64,000 nt of DNA from Kitasatospora cineracea. Its GTDB lineage: Bacteria > Actinomycetota > Actinomycetes > Streptomycetales > Streptomycetaceae. Position numbers and translations under genes: made by a program. Positions 18,405 through 26,636 of the stretch are shown piece after piece. Positions within the stretch are counted from its first letter, which is position 1; each line of letters begins with the position of its first letter. The notes under the pieces are model-generated. The model was not told the DNA's origin, did not search any database, and was given only the letters and a program-made list of their open reading frames with translations. Location of the stretch: assembly GCF_003751605.1 (NCBI RefSeq), contig NZ_RJVJ01000001.1, forward strand, positions 3,286,001 to 3,350,000, given 5' to 3'.

Positions 18405-18671
18405 ATGAGCATTGCCGCGCCGACCGCCGAGACCCGCTGGCGCTGCACCCTGTGCGGCAACCTGACCCGCTTCGACGTCACCCGTTCGTCCCGGGTGACC
18501 GACTTCCTGCACTTCGACCTCTCCGGCGAGTCGAAGGTCGAGGAGACCCAGGTGCTGTCCGAGACCATCGAGTCGGTGCGCTGCCGCTGGTGCAACGCCG
18601 TCGACCAGGTCGAGCTGGTGGCCCGTCCCGGTGCCGAGGAGCCCGCCGAGGGCGACGCCCAGCAGGGCTGA
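18405..18671 (+). CDS. Small zinc-ribbon-like protein
   Basis: An 88-residue conserved actinobacterial protein of unknown function. Two CxxC pairs, Cys14-Cys17 and Cys60-Cys63, form a likely zinc ribbon, with a Thr/Arg-rich strand region between them. The C-terminal 20 residues are acidic and disordered. ATG 18405 follows GAGAGGGA. A promoter-like TAGGCT lies at 18361-18366. It is divergent from the rhomboid gene. Nothing in the sequence indicates a nucleic-acid or protein partner. Confidence 0.75.
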   Translation: MSIAAPTAETRWRCTLCGNLTRFDVTRSSRVTDFLHFDLSGESKVEETQVLSETIESVRCRWCNAVDQVELVARPGAEEPAEGDAQQG

Positions 18672-18682
18672 CGCAGTTCCCA

Positions 18683-18725
18683 CCGCCCCGCGTTCCCGTC
18701 CGCCCCGGACGGGGGCGCGGGGCGG
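18683..18725 (+). terminator. Terminator after the zinc-ribbon gene
   Basis: Ten-base arms CCGCCCCGCG/CGCGGGGCGG (18683-18692 with 18716-18725) enclose a further CCCGTCC/GGACGGG hairpin. Confidence 0.6.
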
Positions 18726-18851
18726 ACTCGTCGGCGGGGTGCTGTCGGTGCGGCACGGTAGACGGGACAATTGAGCAGCAGCGGCGGACAGCAACGCCCG
18801 CCCGGCACCCGCCGGGAGGGCCCGCCCGGACCAGGATCGGAGCCGAGGACA

Positions 18852-20237
18852 GTGGCGGAGGCAGCGAACGCGCCCGCGGGCACGGACGGGACCGCGCCCG
18901 GCCCGGCCCCGGAGCCGCACGACGGCGCGGAGACGGCCGGGCGCCCCCTGCCCGAGGGCGTGCGCCGGCGGGTGGTCGGCATCGCCTCCGACGCGCTCGG
19001 CGGCATCGCGGCGGGCGAACTGCCCGCCTCGCTGCGCCCGTACGCCAAGTTCACCCCGGCCCGGCGGGCCAAGTACGCGGCGACCGCGCTGGCCGCCGCG
19101 CTGGAGTCGGACCCGGCGTTCCGGGTCCGGATAGCCGAACGGCTGCGGCTCGGCCAGCCCGACCTGGTGCAGGCGCTGGAGACCGGCACCGTCCCGGCCG
19201 CCGCCGACCCGATGGACGTCGCGGCCGCCGCCTACCTGGTCCGCCCGGCCGGCTGGGCCCGGCTGGTCGAGGAGGCCGGCGAGGAGGCCGAGCGGGCCGA
19301 CGCCGAGGGCGCCGCCGCCGAGGCCGCCCGGCTGGCCGGGAAGCTCCAGGAGGAGCTGGCCGAGGCCCGGGCCGCCGCCCGCGGCGAGCTGGAGCGGCAC
19401 CGGGTCGAGGCGGAGGGGGTGCGCAAGGAGGCGGAGTCGCTGCGCAAGAAGGTCCGCTCGCTGGAGGCGGACACCCGCCGGGCGCAGGCCGAGAGCCGTC
19501 GGCTGGCCGGGGAGCTGGAGGCGGCCAGGGCCGCCGCGGCGGCCGAGCGCAGCGCCGCCGAGAGCGAGGCCCGGCGGCTGCGGCACCGGATCGCCGAGCT
19601 GGAGGCCGCGGTGGAGAGCGGGCGGCGCACCGCCCGGGAGGGCCGCAGCGTCGAGGACATGCGGCTGCGGCTGCTGCTGGACAGCGTGCTGCAGTCGGCG
19701 CAGGGCCTGCAGCGCGAGCTGGCGCTGCCGGTGACCGCGCTGCGCCCGGCCGACCTGGTGGAGGCGGTCGAGCCCGGTTCGGCCTCGCCGCACGACGTGG
19801 CCCGGCGCGGCCTGGCCGAGGACGACCCGGCGCTGCTGGACCAGCTGCTGGCGATCCCGCAGGTGCACCTGGTGGTGGACGGCTACAACGTGACCAAGAC
19901 CGGGTACCCGCAACTGCCCCTGGAGCAGCAGCGGTTGAGGCTGCTGGGCGGGCTGGCGATGCTGGCCCAGCGCACCCAGGCCGAGGTGACCTGCGTGTTC
20001 GACGGCCAGGACCTGGACGTGCCGGTGATCATGGCGCCGCCGCGCGGGGTGCGGGTGCGGTTCAGCCGGACCGGGGAGACCGCGGACGAGCTGATCCGGC
20101 GGCTGGTGCGGGCCGAGCCGCAGGGCCGTCCGGTGGTGGTGGTCTCCGCCGACAAGGAGGTGGCCGACGGGGTCCGCAAGGCGGGGGCGCGGCCGGTGGC
20201 CTCGGTGCTGCTGCTGAACCGGCTGGCCCGCAGCTGA
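18852..20237 (+). CDS. NYN (PIN-like) domain RNA-associated protein with coiled coil
   Basis: A protein of about 461 residues. The N-terminal half contains an alpha-helical domain and an Ala/Glu/Arg-rich coiled coil (about 140-270). The last 130 residues are a NYN domain of the YacP/Rae1 type, with acidic residues expected of a metal-dependent ribonuclease site in VVDGYN, FDGQD, ETADE and SADKEV. YacP in Bacillus is a ribosome-associated mRNA endonuclease; that role here is an inference. GTG 18852 is preferred; an in-frame TTG at 18771 would add 27 low-complexity residues. It is transcribed alone. Confidence 0.85.
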   Translation: MAEAANAPAGTDGTAPGPAPEPHDGAETAGRPLPEGVRRRVVGIASDALGGIAAGELPASLRPYAKFTPARRAKYAATALAAALESDPAFRVRIAERLRLGQPDLVQALETGTVPAAADPMDVAAAAYLVRPAGWARLVEEAGEEAERADAEGAAAEAARLAGKLQEELAEARAAARGELERHRVEAEGVRKEAESLRKKVRSLEADTRRAQAESRRLAGELEAARAAAAAERSAAESEARRLRHRIAELEAAVESGRRTAREGRSVEDMRLRLLLDSVLQSAQGLQRELALPVTALRPADLVEAVEPGSASPHDVARRGLAEDDPALLDQLLAIPQVHLVVDGYNVTKTGYPQLPLEQQRLRLLGGLAMLAQRTQAEVTCVFDGQDLDVPVIMAPPRGVRVRFSRTGETADELIRRLVRAEPQGRPVVVVSADKEVADGVRKAGARPVASVLLLNRLARS

Positions 20238-20322
20238 GGGGCGGTCAGCGGGCCTGCGGGCGGCCGGGGTGTGACGGTCCGGTGAAGGGGGGCGGGGAGG
20301 TGGAACCGGAAGCCCCCGGGAG

Positions 20323-20352
20323 TGGACGCGGGGGCTGGGACTTCACTAGGGT
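20323..20352 (+). promoter_or_regulatory. Candidate promoter of NlpC/P60 gene 1
   Basis: TGGACG (20323-20328), 18-base spacer, TAGGGT (20347-20352). The same spacing is seen before the other two NlpC/P60 genes. TATATT at 20366-20371 is an alternative -10. Confidence 0.4.
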
Positions 20353-20421
20353 CTGGCGTCAAACCTATATTCCGGACCATCACTCGTCGGGGTGAGTCCA
20401 GCAGGAAGAAGGAGCTCACCC

Positions 20422-21459
20422 TTGGCCTCCCACCGCCGTCCCAAGCAGCCGAGCCGTGCGCGGATCTCCGTGTTCACCGCCGCCGCCGCGACCGCGGTCG
20501 CCCTGACGGCCCAGGCCAGTGCGCACGCCGCGCCGGCCCAGCCGAACAAGGACGAGGTCAAGGCGCAGGTCGACAAGCTGCTCGAGGAGCAGGAGCAGTC
20601 GGCCGAGAAGTACAACGGCGCCAAGGAGCGGGCCGACCAGCTGCGCAAGCAGGCCGACGACCTGCAGGACCAGGTGGCCCGCGGCCAGGAGCAGCTGACC
20701 GAGCTGGCCTCCGGGCTGGCGGCGGTGGCCGGCGACCAGTACCGGCAGGGCGGCGTCGACCCGTCGATGCAGCTGATGCTCTCCTCGGACCCGGACCACT
20801 ACCTCACCCAGGCCACCTCCTTCGGGCAGGCGGCCAGCACCCAGGCCGAGACGCTCAAGTCCCTCAAGGACCAGCAGCGCCGCCTGGACCAGCAGAAGCA
20901 GGAGGCCGCCCAGGTCCTGCACGAGCTGGACAGCCAGACCCAGGCGCTCAACGACGCCAAGAACGACGTGCAGAGCAAGCTCGCCGAGGCGCAGAAGCTG
21001 CTCTCCAAGCTGAACGCCGCGGACCGCGCCGCGATCCTCCAGGGCTCCGGCGGCACCGCCTCGCGCAGCGCGGACCGGATCGACCCGAAGAGCCTGCCGC
21101 CGGCCAGCGGCTACGCCGCGACCGCGGTGGCGGCCGCGCTCAGCAAGCAGGGTTCGGCGTACGTGTGGGGCGCCACCGGCTCCAGCACCTTCGACTGCTC
21201 CGGCCTGATGGTGTGGGCGTACAAGCAGGCCGGCGTCTCGCTGCCGCGCACCTCGCAGTCGCAGGGCAGCTACGGCACCAGCGTGGGCACCGACTGGCAC
21301 AACGCGCAGCCCGGCGACCTGGTCGTCTACTACGGCGACCGGCACCACGTCGGCATGTACATCGGCAACGGCCTGGTGGTGCACGCGCCGCGCACCGGTG
21401 ACGTGGTGAAGACGATGAAGGTCGACACCCTGCCGATCTCCACCATCCGCCGGGTCTGA
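20422..21459 (+). CDS. Secreted NlpC/P60 peptidoglycan endopeptidase (paralogue 1)
   Basis: Predicted D,L-endopeptidase that cuts peptide stems in the cell wall. The TTG start is chosen for AAGGAG at 20409-20414, seven bases upstream, and because it aligns with the start of paralogue 2 (ASHRRPK after the start). The 345-residue product has a signal peptide ending near AQASAHA, a long coiled coil (about 40-215) and an NlpC/P60 domain with Cys259 (FDCSGL), His309 (HHVGMY) and the HAP histidine. It resembles RipA/Rv2190c-type hydrolases, where the coiled coil regulates or localises activity. Confidence 0.93.
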   Translation: MASHRRPKQPSRARISVFTAAAATAVALTAQASAHAAPAQPNKDEVKAQVDKLLEEQEQSAEKYNGAKERADQLRKQADDLQDQVARGQEQLTELASGLAAVAGDQYRQGGVDPSMQLMLSSDPDHYLTQATSFGQAASTQAETLKSLKDQQRRLDQQKQEAAQVLHELDSQTQALNDAKNDVQSKLAEAQKLLSKLNAADRAAILQGSGGTASRSADRIDPKSLPPASGYAATAVAAALSKQGSAYVWGATGSSTFDCSGLMVWAYKQAGVSLPRTSQSQGSYGTSVGTDWHNAQPGDLVVYYGDRHHVGMYIGNGLVVHAPRTGDVVKTMKVDTLPISTIRRV

Positions 21460-21692
21460 GCGGGGCGGGCCTGACGGCCCAACGAATCGGACAAACGCCC
21501 CACCGGGCAACAATTGACGCGTCGTGACACGCCCGGGCGGCTCGCAATCACCCTGTGATTCGAGACACGCCCGGGTGTGGTGTTTCCCGGGTGAATGGCG
21601 GGAAACGCTGTGCTCGGGGTAAGGAATCGATCACGTTCGGTCAGATTTACCGGGGTGTTTGATTCAGAATCAGATTTTTTTCCGACAAGGAT
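21460..21692 (+). other. Intergenic region after NlpC/P60 gene 1
   Basis: No gene seen. Local G+C is much lower than the surroundings around 21640-21700 (GATTCAGAATCAGATTTTTT), which is typical of a promoter region for the next gene. There is no clear hairpin directly after the first NlpC gene. Confidence 0.35.
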
Positions 21693-21722
21693 TTGAACGG
21701 ATCACGGATCGGTTACTAGGGT
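21693..21722 (+). promoter_or_regulatory. Promoter of the c-di-AMP riboswitch transcript
   Basis: TTGAAC (21693-21698), 18-base spacer, TAGGGT (21717-21722). This is a good vegetative promoter and places the transcript start near 21729, just before the aptamer. Confidence 0.6.
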
Positions 21723-21745
21723 CGTGCCTCGACCACCGCAGTGTC

Positions 21746-21980
21746 GATCGCCCAAGGGGGGCGGCGGCGGAGGTCGCCGCCGAGTCCGTGACGCAGCGGG
21801 CAGACCGTCAACACCGGGTCTGCCGACGGGGATACCCCTGTGGGGGTGCTGTCGAACGGAGCCGGGGAACCACGTTCCCCCGGGGTGAATCGGCGCCCGG
21901 TCGACCGCCGCGCGCGGTCGGTGAAGCGCCGTAGGGCATCTCTTCCGGCCCGAACCCGTCAGCTCACCCGGTAGGCGGTG
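21746..21980 (+). ncRNA. ydaO-yuaA (cyclic di-AMP) riboswitch
   Basis: The leader carries the ydaO hallmarks: CCGGGGAACCAC (21863-21874), GGGGTGAATCGGCGC (21882-21896), AGGGC after a variable hairpin (21923 onward) and CGAACCCGTCAGCTCACCCGGTAGGCG (21951-21977, given here only as its landmark positions). These match the family in order and spacing. In streptomycetes this riboswitch controls cell-wall hydrolases such as RpfA; c-di-AMP binding turns expression off. The exact 5' limit is approximate. Confidence 0.92.
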
Positions 21981-22003
21981 TGAGGAAGAAGGAGTCCGCC
22001 TTC

Positions 22004-23083
22004 GTGGCGTCCCATCGCCGTCCCAAGCCCGTCGGCCGTGCCCGGGTCTCGATTCTCACTGCCACCGCCGCCGCTGCCGTGGCGCTGTCCGCCCAGAGCG
22101 GTGCGCACGCCGACCCCGCGCCGACCAAGGACCAGGTCAAGGCCCAGGTCGACGAGCTCAACGAGCAGGCCGAGGTCAAGACCGAGGCGCTGAACGCCTC
22201 GGTCGAGAAGCAGCAGGCGCTGCAGCAGCAGGTCGGCCAGCTCCAGGACCAGCTCGCCTGCCAGCAGGAGCACGTCACCACCGCCCGCGAGGCGCTGGCC
22301 GGCATCGCCGCCGAGCAGTACCGCACCGGCAGCATGCCGCAGACCATGCAGCTGATGCTCTCCAGCAGCCCGGACACCTTCCTCGGCCAGGCCGGCGCGC
22401 TGAACGCGGTCGGCTCCACCCAGGCCGACCTGCTGAAGACCTTCAAGGACGAGCAGGCGCAGCTCGACGCGCAGCGCAAGGAGGCCGAGTCCAAGCTCGC
22501 CGAACTGGACACCACCACCAAGGCCCTCAAGGCCGACAAGGAGGACGTCCAGGCGAAGCTGGCCAAGGCCCAGGACCTGCTCAACACGCTGACCCAGCAG
22601 GAGCGCGAGCAGCTCGCCGCCGCCGAGGCCAAGGCCGCCGACGACGCCCGGGCGAAGGCCGACGCCGCCCAGCAGTCGCAGCGGGCCTCCCGCGACACCG
22701 CCCGGGTCGAGCTGAACGCCCCGGCGTCCTCCAGCTTCTCGGGCAACGCGGTCGGCGCGGCCGTCTCCAAGCTCGGCAGCTGGTACTCGTACGGCGCGGC
22801 CGGCCCGAGCACCTTCGACTGCTCCGGGCTGATGCAGTGGGCCTACAAGCAGGCCGGCGTGTCGATCCCGCGGACCTCGCAGGCGCAGGCCGGGGCCGGT
22901 ACCAGCCTGGGCACCGACATCTCCAAGGCCCGCCCGGGCGACCTGATCATCTACTACGGCGACCAGCACCACGTCGGGATGTACGTCGGCAACGGGCAGA
23001 TCATCCACGCCCCGCACACCGGCGCGCAGGTCCGCTACGAGTCGGCGACGGTCATGCCGATCAACCGGATCGTCCGGATCTGA
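22004..23083 (+). CDS. Secreted NlpC/P60 peptidoglycan endopeptidase (paralogue 2)
   Basis: A 359-residue paralogue of the preceding gene with the same plan: signal peptide (cleavage near SGAHA), coiled coil (about 40-225), then an NlpC/P60 domain with Cys273 (FDCSGL) and His in HHVGMY. GTG 22004 is chosen because AAGGAG precedes it and the start aligns with paralogue 1. An extra Cys lies in the coiled coil (LACQQE), absent in the other two. It is the only one of the three under a c-di-AMP riboswitch, so its level should follow osmotic and wall stress signals. Confidence 0.94.
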   Translation: MASHRRPKPVGRARVSILTATAAAAVALSAQSGAHADPAPTKDQVKAQVDELNEQAEVKTEALNASVEKQQALQQQVGQLQDQLACQQEHVTTAREALAGIAAEQYRTGSMPQTMQLMLSSSPDTFLGQAGALNAVGSTQADLLKTFKDEQAQLDAQRKEAESKLAELDTTTKALKADKEDVQAKLAKAQDLLNTLTQQEREQLAAAEAKAADDARAKADAAQQSQRASRDTARVELNAPASSSFSGNAVGAAVSKLGSWYSYGAAGPSTFDCSGLMQWAYKQAGVSIPRTSQAQAGAGTSLGTDISKARPGDLIIYYGDQHHVGMYVGNGQIIHAPHTGAQVRYESATVMPINRIVRI

Positions 23084-23100
23084 CGCTCCGTCGGAGCCGT

Positions 23101-23132
23101 CGGCCCGGTACCCCGCACGGGGTGCCGGGCCG
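23101..23132 (+). terminator. Terminator after NlpC/P60 gene 2
   Basis: Hairpin of about 15 pairs (23101-23115 with 23118-23132, one G-T pair) followed by TTT. It isolates the riboswitch-controlled gene from paralogue 3. Confidence 0.75.
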
Positions 23133-23182
23133 TTTCCGTTCGGGTGTCCGATTCATGGTCAAATATTCGGTGCTGTCAGGGT

Positions 23183-23212
23183 TTGGACTGGATCGATCCG
23201 ACTCGCTAACCT
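23183..23212 (+). promoter_or_regulatory. Promoter of NlpC/P60 gene 3
   Basis: TTGGAC (23183-23188), 18-base spacer, TAACCT (23207-23212). Confidence 0.5.
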
Positions 23213-23291
23213 CTGCCCCCGGGCCCCCGCGAGGACGGCCGTCCGACCGCGGACGGCGGCGGAGGCCGGTCGCAGAACGGAGCCGTCGCGC

Positions 23292-24338
23292 GTGTCCGTG
23301 CCCCGCCGCACCCCACTGCCCGGCGTCCAGCGCCTCGCCCGGGCCCTGGCGCTCACCGCCGCCGCCACCAGCGCGCTCGGCCTGACCGTCGGCGGTGCGC
23401 ACGCCGAGCCCGCGCCGACCAAGGACCAGGTCAAGGCGCAGGTCGACCAGCTCTACGAGGAGGCCGAGCGGGCCTCCGAGCAGTACAACGCCGCGCTGGA
23501 GCAGCAGCGCCGGCTGCAGGCCGAGGCCGGCACCCTGCAGGACCAGGTCGCCGCCGGGCAGGACGAGCTGAACCGGCTGCGCGGCGACCTGGGCGCCGTC
23601 GCCGCCGCCCAGTACCGGGCCCAGGGCATCGACCCCGCGGTCCGGCTGATGCTGGACCAGGACCCGGCCGGCTACCTCACCGGCGCCCGCTCGCTCGAAC
23701 AGGCCACCGCCCGGCAGGGCGACCGGCTGCGCGACGTGGCCGAGCGGGCGCGCCGGCTCGACGAGCGGCGGCACGAGGCCGGCGCCAAGCTCACCGAGCT
23801 GGAGCAGGCCCGGCAGCGGCTGGCCGCCGCCAAGGACGACGTCCGCGAACGGCTGGCCAGGGCCCAGCGGCTGCTGAACGGCCTCGCCCCCGCCGACCGG
23901 GCCGGGATCGCGGCCGACGACGCCCGGGCCGCCCGGCGGCGCGCCACCCGCGGCACCGACCGGATCGACCTCGGCGACCAGCCGCCCTCCTCCGACCGGG
24001 CCGCCGCCGCGCTGGCCGCCGCCATCTCGAAGATCGGCTCCCCGTACGTCTACGGATCGACCGGCCCCGGCACCTTCGACTGCTCCGGTCTGATGTACTG
24101 GTCATGGCGGCAGGCCGGAGTGACCCTGCCGCGGACCTCGCAGGAACAGGCCTCGGCCGGCCGGCGGGTGAGCCTCGCCGAAGCCCGGCCCGGAGACCTG
24201 GTGATCTTCTTCAACGACAGGCACCACGTCGGCATGTACGCCGGTGGGGGCGTCGTCGTGCACGCGCCCCACCCCGGCGCCCGGGTCCGCTACGAGAGCG
24301 TCAGCGCGATGCCGGTCAGCTCGGTGGTACGGATCTGA
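23292..24338 (+). CDS. Secreted NlpC/P60 peptidoglycan endopeptidase (paralogue 3)
   Basis: Third tandem copy, 348 residues: signal peptide ending near GGAHA, coiled coil (about 40-215, more Arg-rich than in the other two) and NlpC/P60 domain with Cys264 (FDCSGL) and His in RHHVGMY. The mature N-terminus EPAPTKDQVKAQVD is almost identical to paralogue 2, showing recent common origin. GTG 23292; GTG 23298 is possible. Its leader of about 75 bases has no riboswitch that I recognise. It runs directly into the metallopeptidase gene with overlap. Confidence 0.93.
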   Translation: MSVPRRTPLPGVQRLARALALTAAATSALGLTVGGAHAEPAPTKDQVKAQVDQLYEEAERASEQYNAALEQQRRLQAEAGTLQDQVAAGQDELNRLRGDLGAVAAAQYRAQGIDPAVRLMLDQDPAGYLTGARSLEQATARQGDRLRDVAERARRLDERRHEAGAKLTELEQARQRLAAAKDDVRERLARAQRLLNGLAPADRAGIAADDARAARRRATRGTDRIDLGDQPPSSDRAAAALAAAISKIGSPYVYGSTGPGTFDCSGLMYWSWRQAGVTLPRTSQEQASAGRRVSLAEARPGDLVIFFNDRHHVGMYAGGGVVVHAPHPGARVRYESVSAMPVSSVVRI

Positions 24339-25615
24339 GCCTCGTCGACGAACCCCTGGTCACCGACCTGACGACGGCCGGCGGGCCGCCGCGGGCCGGT
24401 GCTCCGCTGTCCCGGCGGGCCGCCCTGCTGCTGGCCGCCGCCGGGGCCACCCAGCTGTCGCTGCCCCTGCTGCGGCCCGGCCGCCCGGCCCCCGCCGCGC
24501 CCGCCGAGGCGCCCCCCGGGCTGCGGGAGACCGCCGTCCGGCTGCTCGGGCAGCGGGCCCGGGCGGTGGCCGGGCGGGACACCGCCGCGCTGCTGGCGGT
24601 CTCCGCGGACGGCTCCGAGGAGGCCGACCGGGACCTGCTGGCCCGGACCGCCGGGCTGCGCTTCGCCGAGTACACGCTGCGGCTGACCTCCTTCGCCGAG
24701 CCGCCGGCCGACGCGGCCCGGGTGCGGGTCGGCGCCGAGCTGGGCTACCGGCTGGCCGGGGTGGACGACTACCCGGCGCTGCTGGAGCGGCAGGTCGAGC
24801 TGGTCCGGGAGGCGGACGGCTGGCGGGTGGCCCGGGAGACGGCGACCGGCGCGGCCGCGCCCTGGGACCTGGGCACCGTCCGGGCCGCGGACGGCCGGCA
24901 CAGCCTGGTGCTCGGCCTCGGCGAGGGGGCGGAACTGGCCGCGCTGGCCGAGCTGGCCGACCGCGCGGTGCCCGCCGTGGAGGCGGTCTGGGGGCCGTTC
25001 GCGGGCCGGCTGCTGCTCGAACTGCCCCTCACCGAGCAGCAGTTCGCCCGCCGGATGGACGTCTCCGCGGACGCCTACCAGGGCATAGCCGCGGTCACCC
25101 TGGCGGTCGGCGGCGCCCCCGTGCACACCCCCGCCGACCGGATCGTGGTCAACCCCGACGCCTACCGGCAGCTCAGCGAGCTCGGCCGCCGGGTGGTGGT
25201 CACCCACGAGGCCACCCACGTCGCCACCCGGGCCGACACCAAGTCCTGGACGCCGCTGTGGCTCTCCGAGGGCGTCGCCGACTACACCGGCTACCGGGAC
25301 ACCGGGCGCACCGTCCGGCAGATCGCCCCCGAGCTGGCCAAGGACGTCCAGGCCGGCCGGATGCCCGCCGCGCTGCCCGCCGACGAGGCGTTCGCGGCCG
25401 GGGCGGCCGGCATCGCCCAGGCCTACGAGCTGGCCTGGCTGGCCTGCGACCTGATCGCCCGCCGGTACGGGCAGGACCGGCTGGTGGCGTTCTACCGCAC
25501 CGTCGGGTCCTTCGGCGAGGGCGGTCTTGAGCGCGCCATGAAGGCCCAACTCGGCATCGGGGTCGCGGAGTTCACCAAGGACTGGACGGCCGAGGTGGCC
25601 CGGCTCCGGAGCTGA
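24335..25615 (+). CDS. Secreted gluzincin-like metallopeptidase, start codon unclear
   Basis: A protein of about 426 residues with zinc-peptidase motif HEATH (His291, Glu292, His295) and a downstream LSEGVADY that can supply the third ligand Glu, the gluzincin pattern. A twin-arginine-like signal (LSRRAALLLAAAG) is followed by a lipid-free Ala/Pro linker. No ATG, GTG or TTG exists in frame between the end of the NlpC gene and this signal. The best candidate is CTG 24335, which overlaps the NlpC stop (CTGA) and implies translational coupling; CTG 24356 is another. Substrate unknown; wall-associated location is inferred from its neighbours. Confidence 0.75.
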   Translation: MSLVDEPLVTDLTTAGGPPRAGAPLSRRAALLLAAAGATQLSLPLLRPGRPAPAAPAEAPPGLRETAVRLLGQRARAVAGRDTAALLAVSADGSEEADRDLLARTAGLRFAEYTLRLTSFAEPPADAARVRVGAELGYRLAGVDDYPALLERQVELVREADGWRVARETATGAAAPWDLGTVRAADGRHSLVLGLGEGAELAALAELADRAVPAVEAVWGPFAGRLLLELPLTEQQFARRMDVSADAYQGIAAVTLAVGGAPVHTPADRIVVNPDAYRQLSELGRRVVVTHEATHVATRADTKSWTPLWLSEGVADYTGYRDTGRTVRQIAPELAKDVQAGRMPAALPADEAFAAGAAGIAQAYELAWLACDLIARRYGQDRLVAFYRTVGSFGEGGLERAMKAQLGIGVAEFTKDWTAEVARLRS

Positions 25616-25630
25616 GCGCCGCCCGCGCGC

Positions 25631-26533
25631 TCAGGCGTCCAGCGCCCGCTCCAGGCCGGCCGCGTCCAGGAACGCGGTGTGGGTGCCCGCGACGGTGCAG
25701 GTGTACGCGCCGGCCACCGCGCCGGCCCGCATGCACTCCTCCACCGGGCGGCCCGCCAGCCGCCGGTGCAGGAAGCCGGAGACGAAGGCGTCGCCCGCGC
25801 CGTTGCTGTCCACGACCGGGGCGCCCGGGTCGACGGTCGGGAAGTGCCGGGGCGCGGCGTCCCCGCGGGTGAGCAGGAAGGCGCCGTCCGCGCCCGCGGT
25901 GGCCACCACCAGCTCGGCCCGACCCCGGGCCAGCACCGCGCGCATCGCCGCCTCCGGGCGGCCGCCGAGGCCCGCCGCGGAGAGGAACACCAGGTCCGAG
26001 CGGAGGGCGTAGTGCAGGTGGTGCTCGTTGACGCCGTCCCAGGCGTGCAGGTCGGTGGAGCTGCTGCGGCCCAGGCGCTCGATGTCCGGGTACATGTCCC
26101 GGTTGACGCCTGTGATCGACAGGTGGACGTGCGCCGAGCGCTCCAGCAGCGGCAGCCAGAACTCGCGCGGCAGCCGGGCGTCCGCCGGGTGCCGGCCGTC
26201 GTAGAAGGAGAACCGCAGGCCGTCCCGGTCGACCAGGTTGACGCTGCGCGGGGTGCCGGCCGGGGCGGGCAGGTGGCTGAAGTCCAGGCCGCGGCGGGCG
26301 TACTCGGCCAGCACCAGGGCGCCCTGCGGGTCGTCGCCGAGGAAGTCGGCGAACTTGGTGCGCAGGCCGAGCGCCAGGCAGGCCAGGGCCACGCCGTTGC
26401 CGGTGTGCGCGGGGTAGTCCAGCACCGGGAGCACGCCCACCGAGTCGCGGCCCGGGGGGACCTCCAGCCGGTCCACCCGCACGATGGTGTCCACGCCGAC
26501 GCCGCCGACGATCAGGATGTCGTAGTCGATCAT
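25631..26533 (-). CDS. PfkB-family carbohydrate kinase
   Basis: A 300-residue ribokinase-fold sugar or nucleoside kinase. The N-terminal GGVGVDTIVRVD and the C-terminal catalytic NGAGDAF (anion hole and base Asp) are present; the sugar-site pattern HTGNGVALA differs from ribokinase and phosphofructokinase. ATG 26533 is chosen at the start of the conserved fold; frame sequence upstream lacks support. It is convergent with the metallopeptidase. CTTGCA repeats upstream suggest LacI-family (MalR-type) control. Substrate unknown. Confidence 0.88.
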   Translation of the reverse strand: MIDYDILIVGGVGVDTIVRVDRLEVPPGRDSVGVLPVLDYPAHTGNGVALACLALGLRTKFADFLGDDPQGALVLAEYARRGLDFSHLPAPAGTPRSVNLVDRDGLRFSFYDGRHPADARLPREFWLPLLERSAHVHLSITGVNRDMYPDIERLGRSSSTDLHAWDGVNEHHLHYALRSDLVFLSAAGLGGRPEAAMRAVLARGRAELVVATAGADGAFLLTRGDAAPRHFPTVDPGAPVVDSNGAGDAFVSGFLHRRLAGRPVEECMRAGAVAGAYTCTVAGTHTAFLDAAGLERALDA

Positions 26534-26564
26534 CCGGCGATGGTGGCAGCCCGGAAGCCACCCC

Positions 26565-26590
26565 TGCAAGAGTTTTCAGAAACTTGCAAG
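26565..26590 (-). promoter_or_regulatory. CTTGCA direct-repeat operator upstream of the PfkB kinase
   Basis: On the minus strand CTTGCAAG (26590-26583) is followed after 12 bases by CTTGCAGG (26570-26563). CTTGCAG direct repeats are known operators of maltose-type LacI regulators in Streptomyces. They lie 30-57 bases before the start codon. Confidence 0.45.
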
Positions 26591-26636
26591 GATGCTTCGG
26601 GGGAGCCGGAGGGCCTCCGGAGGGCGGAGCCCGAGG

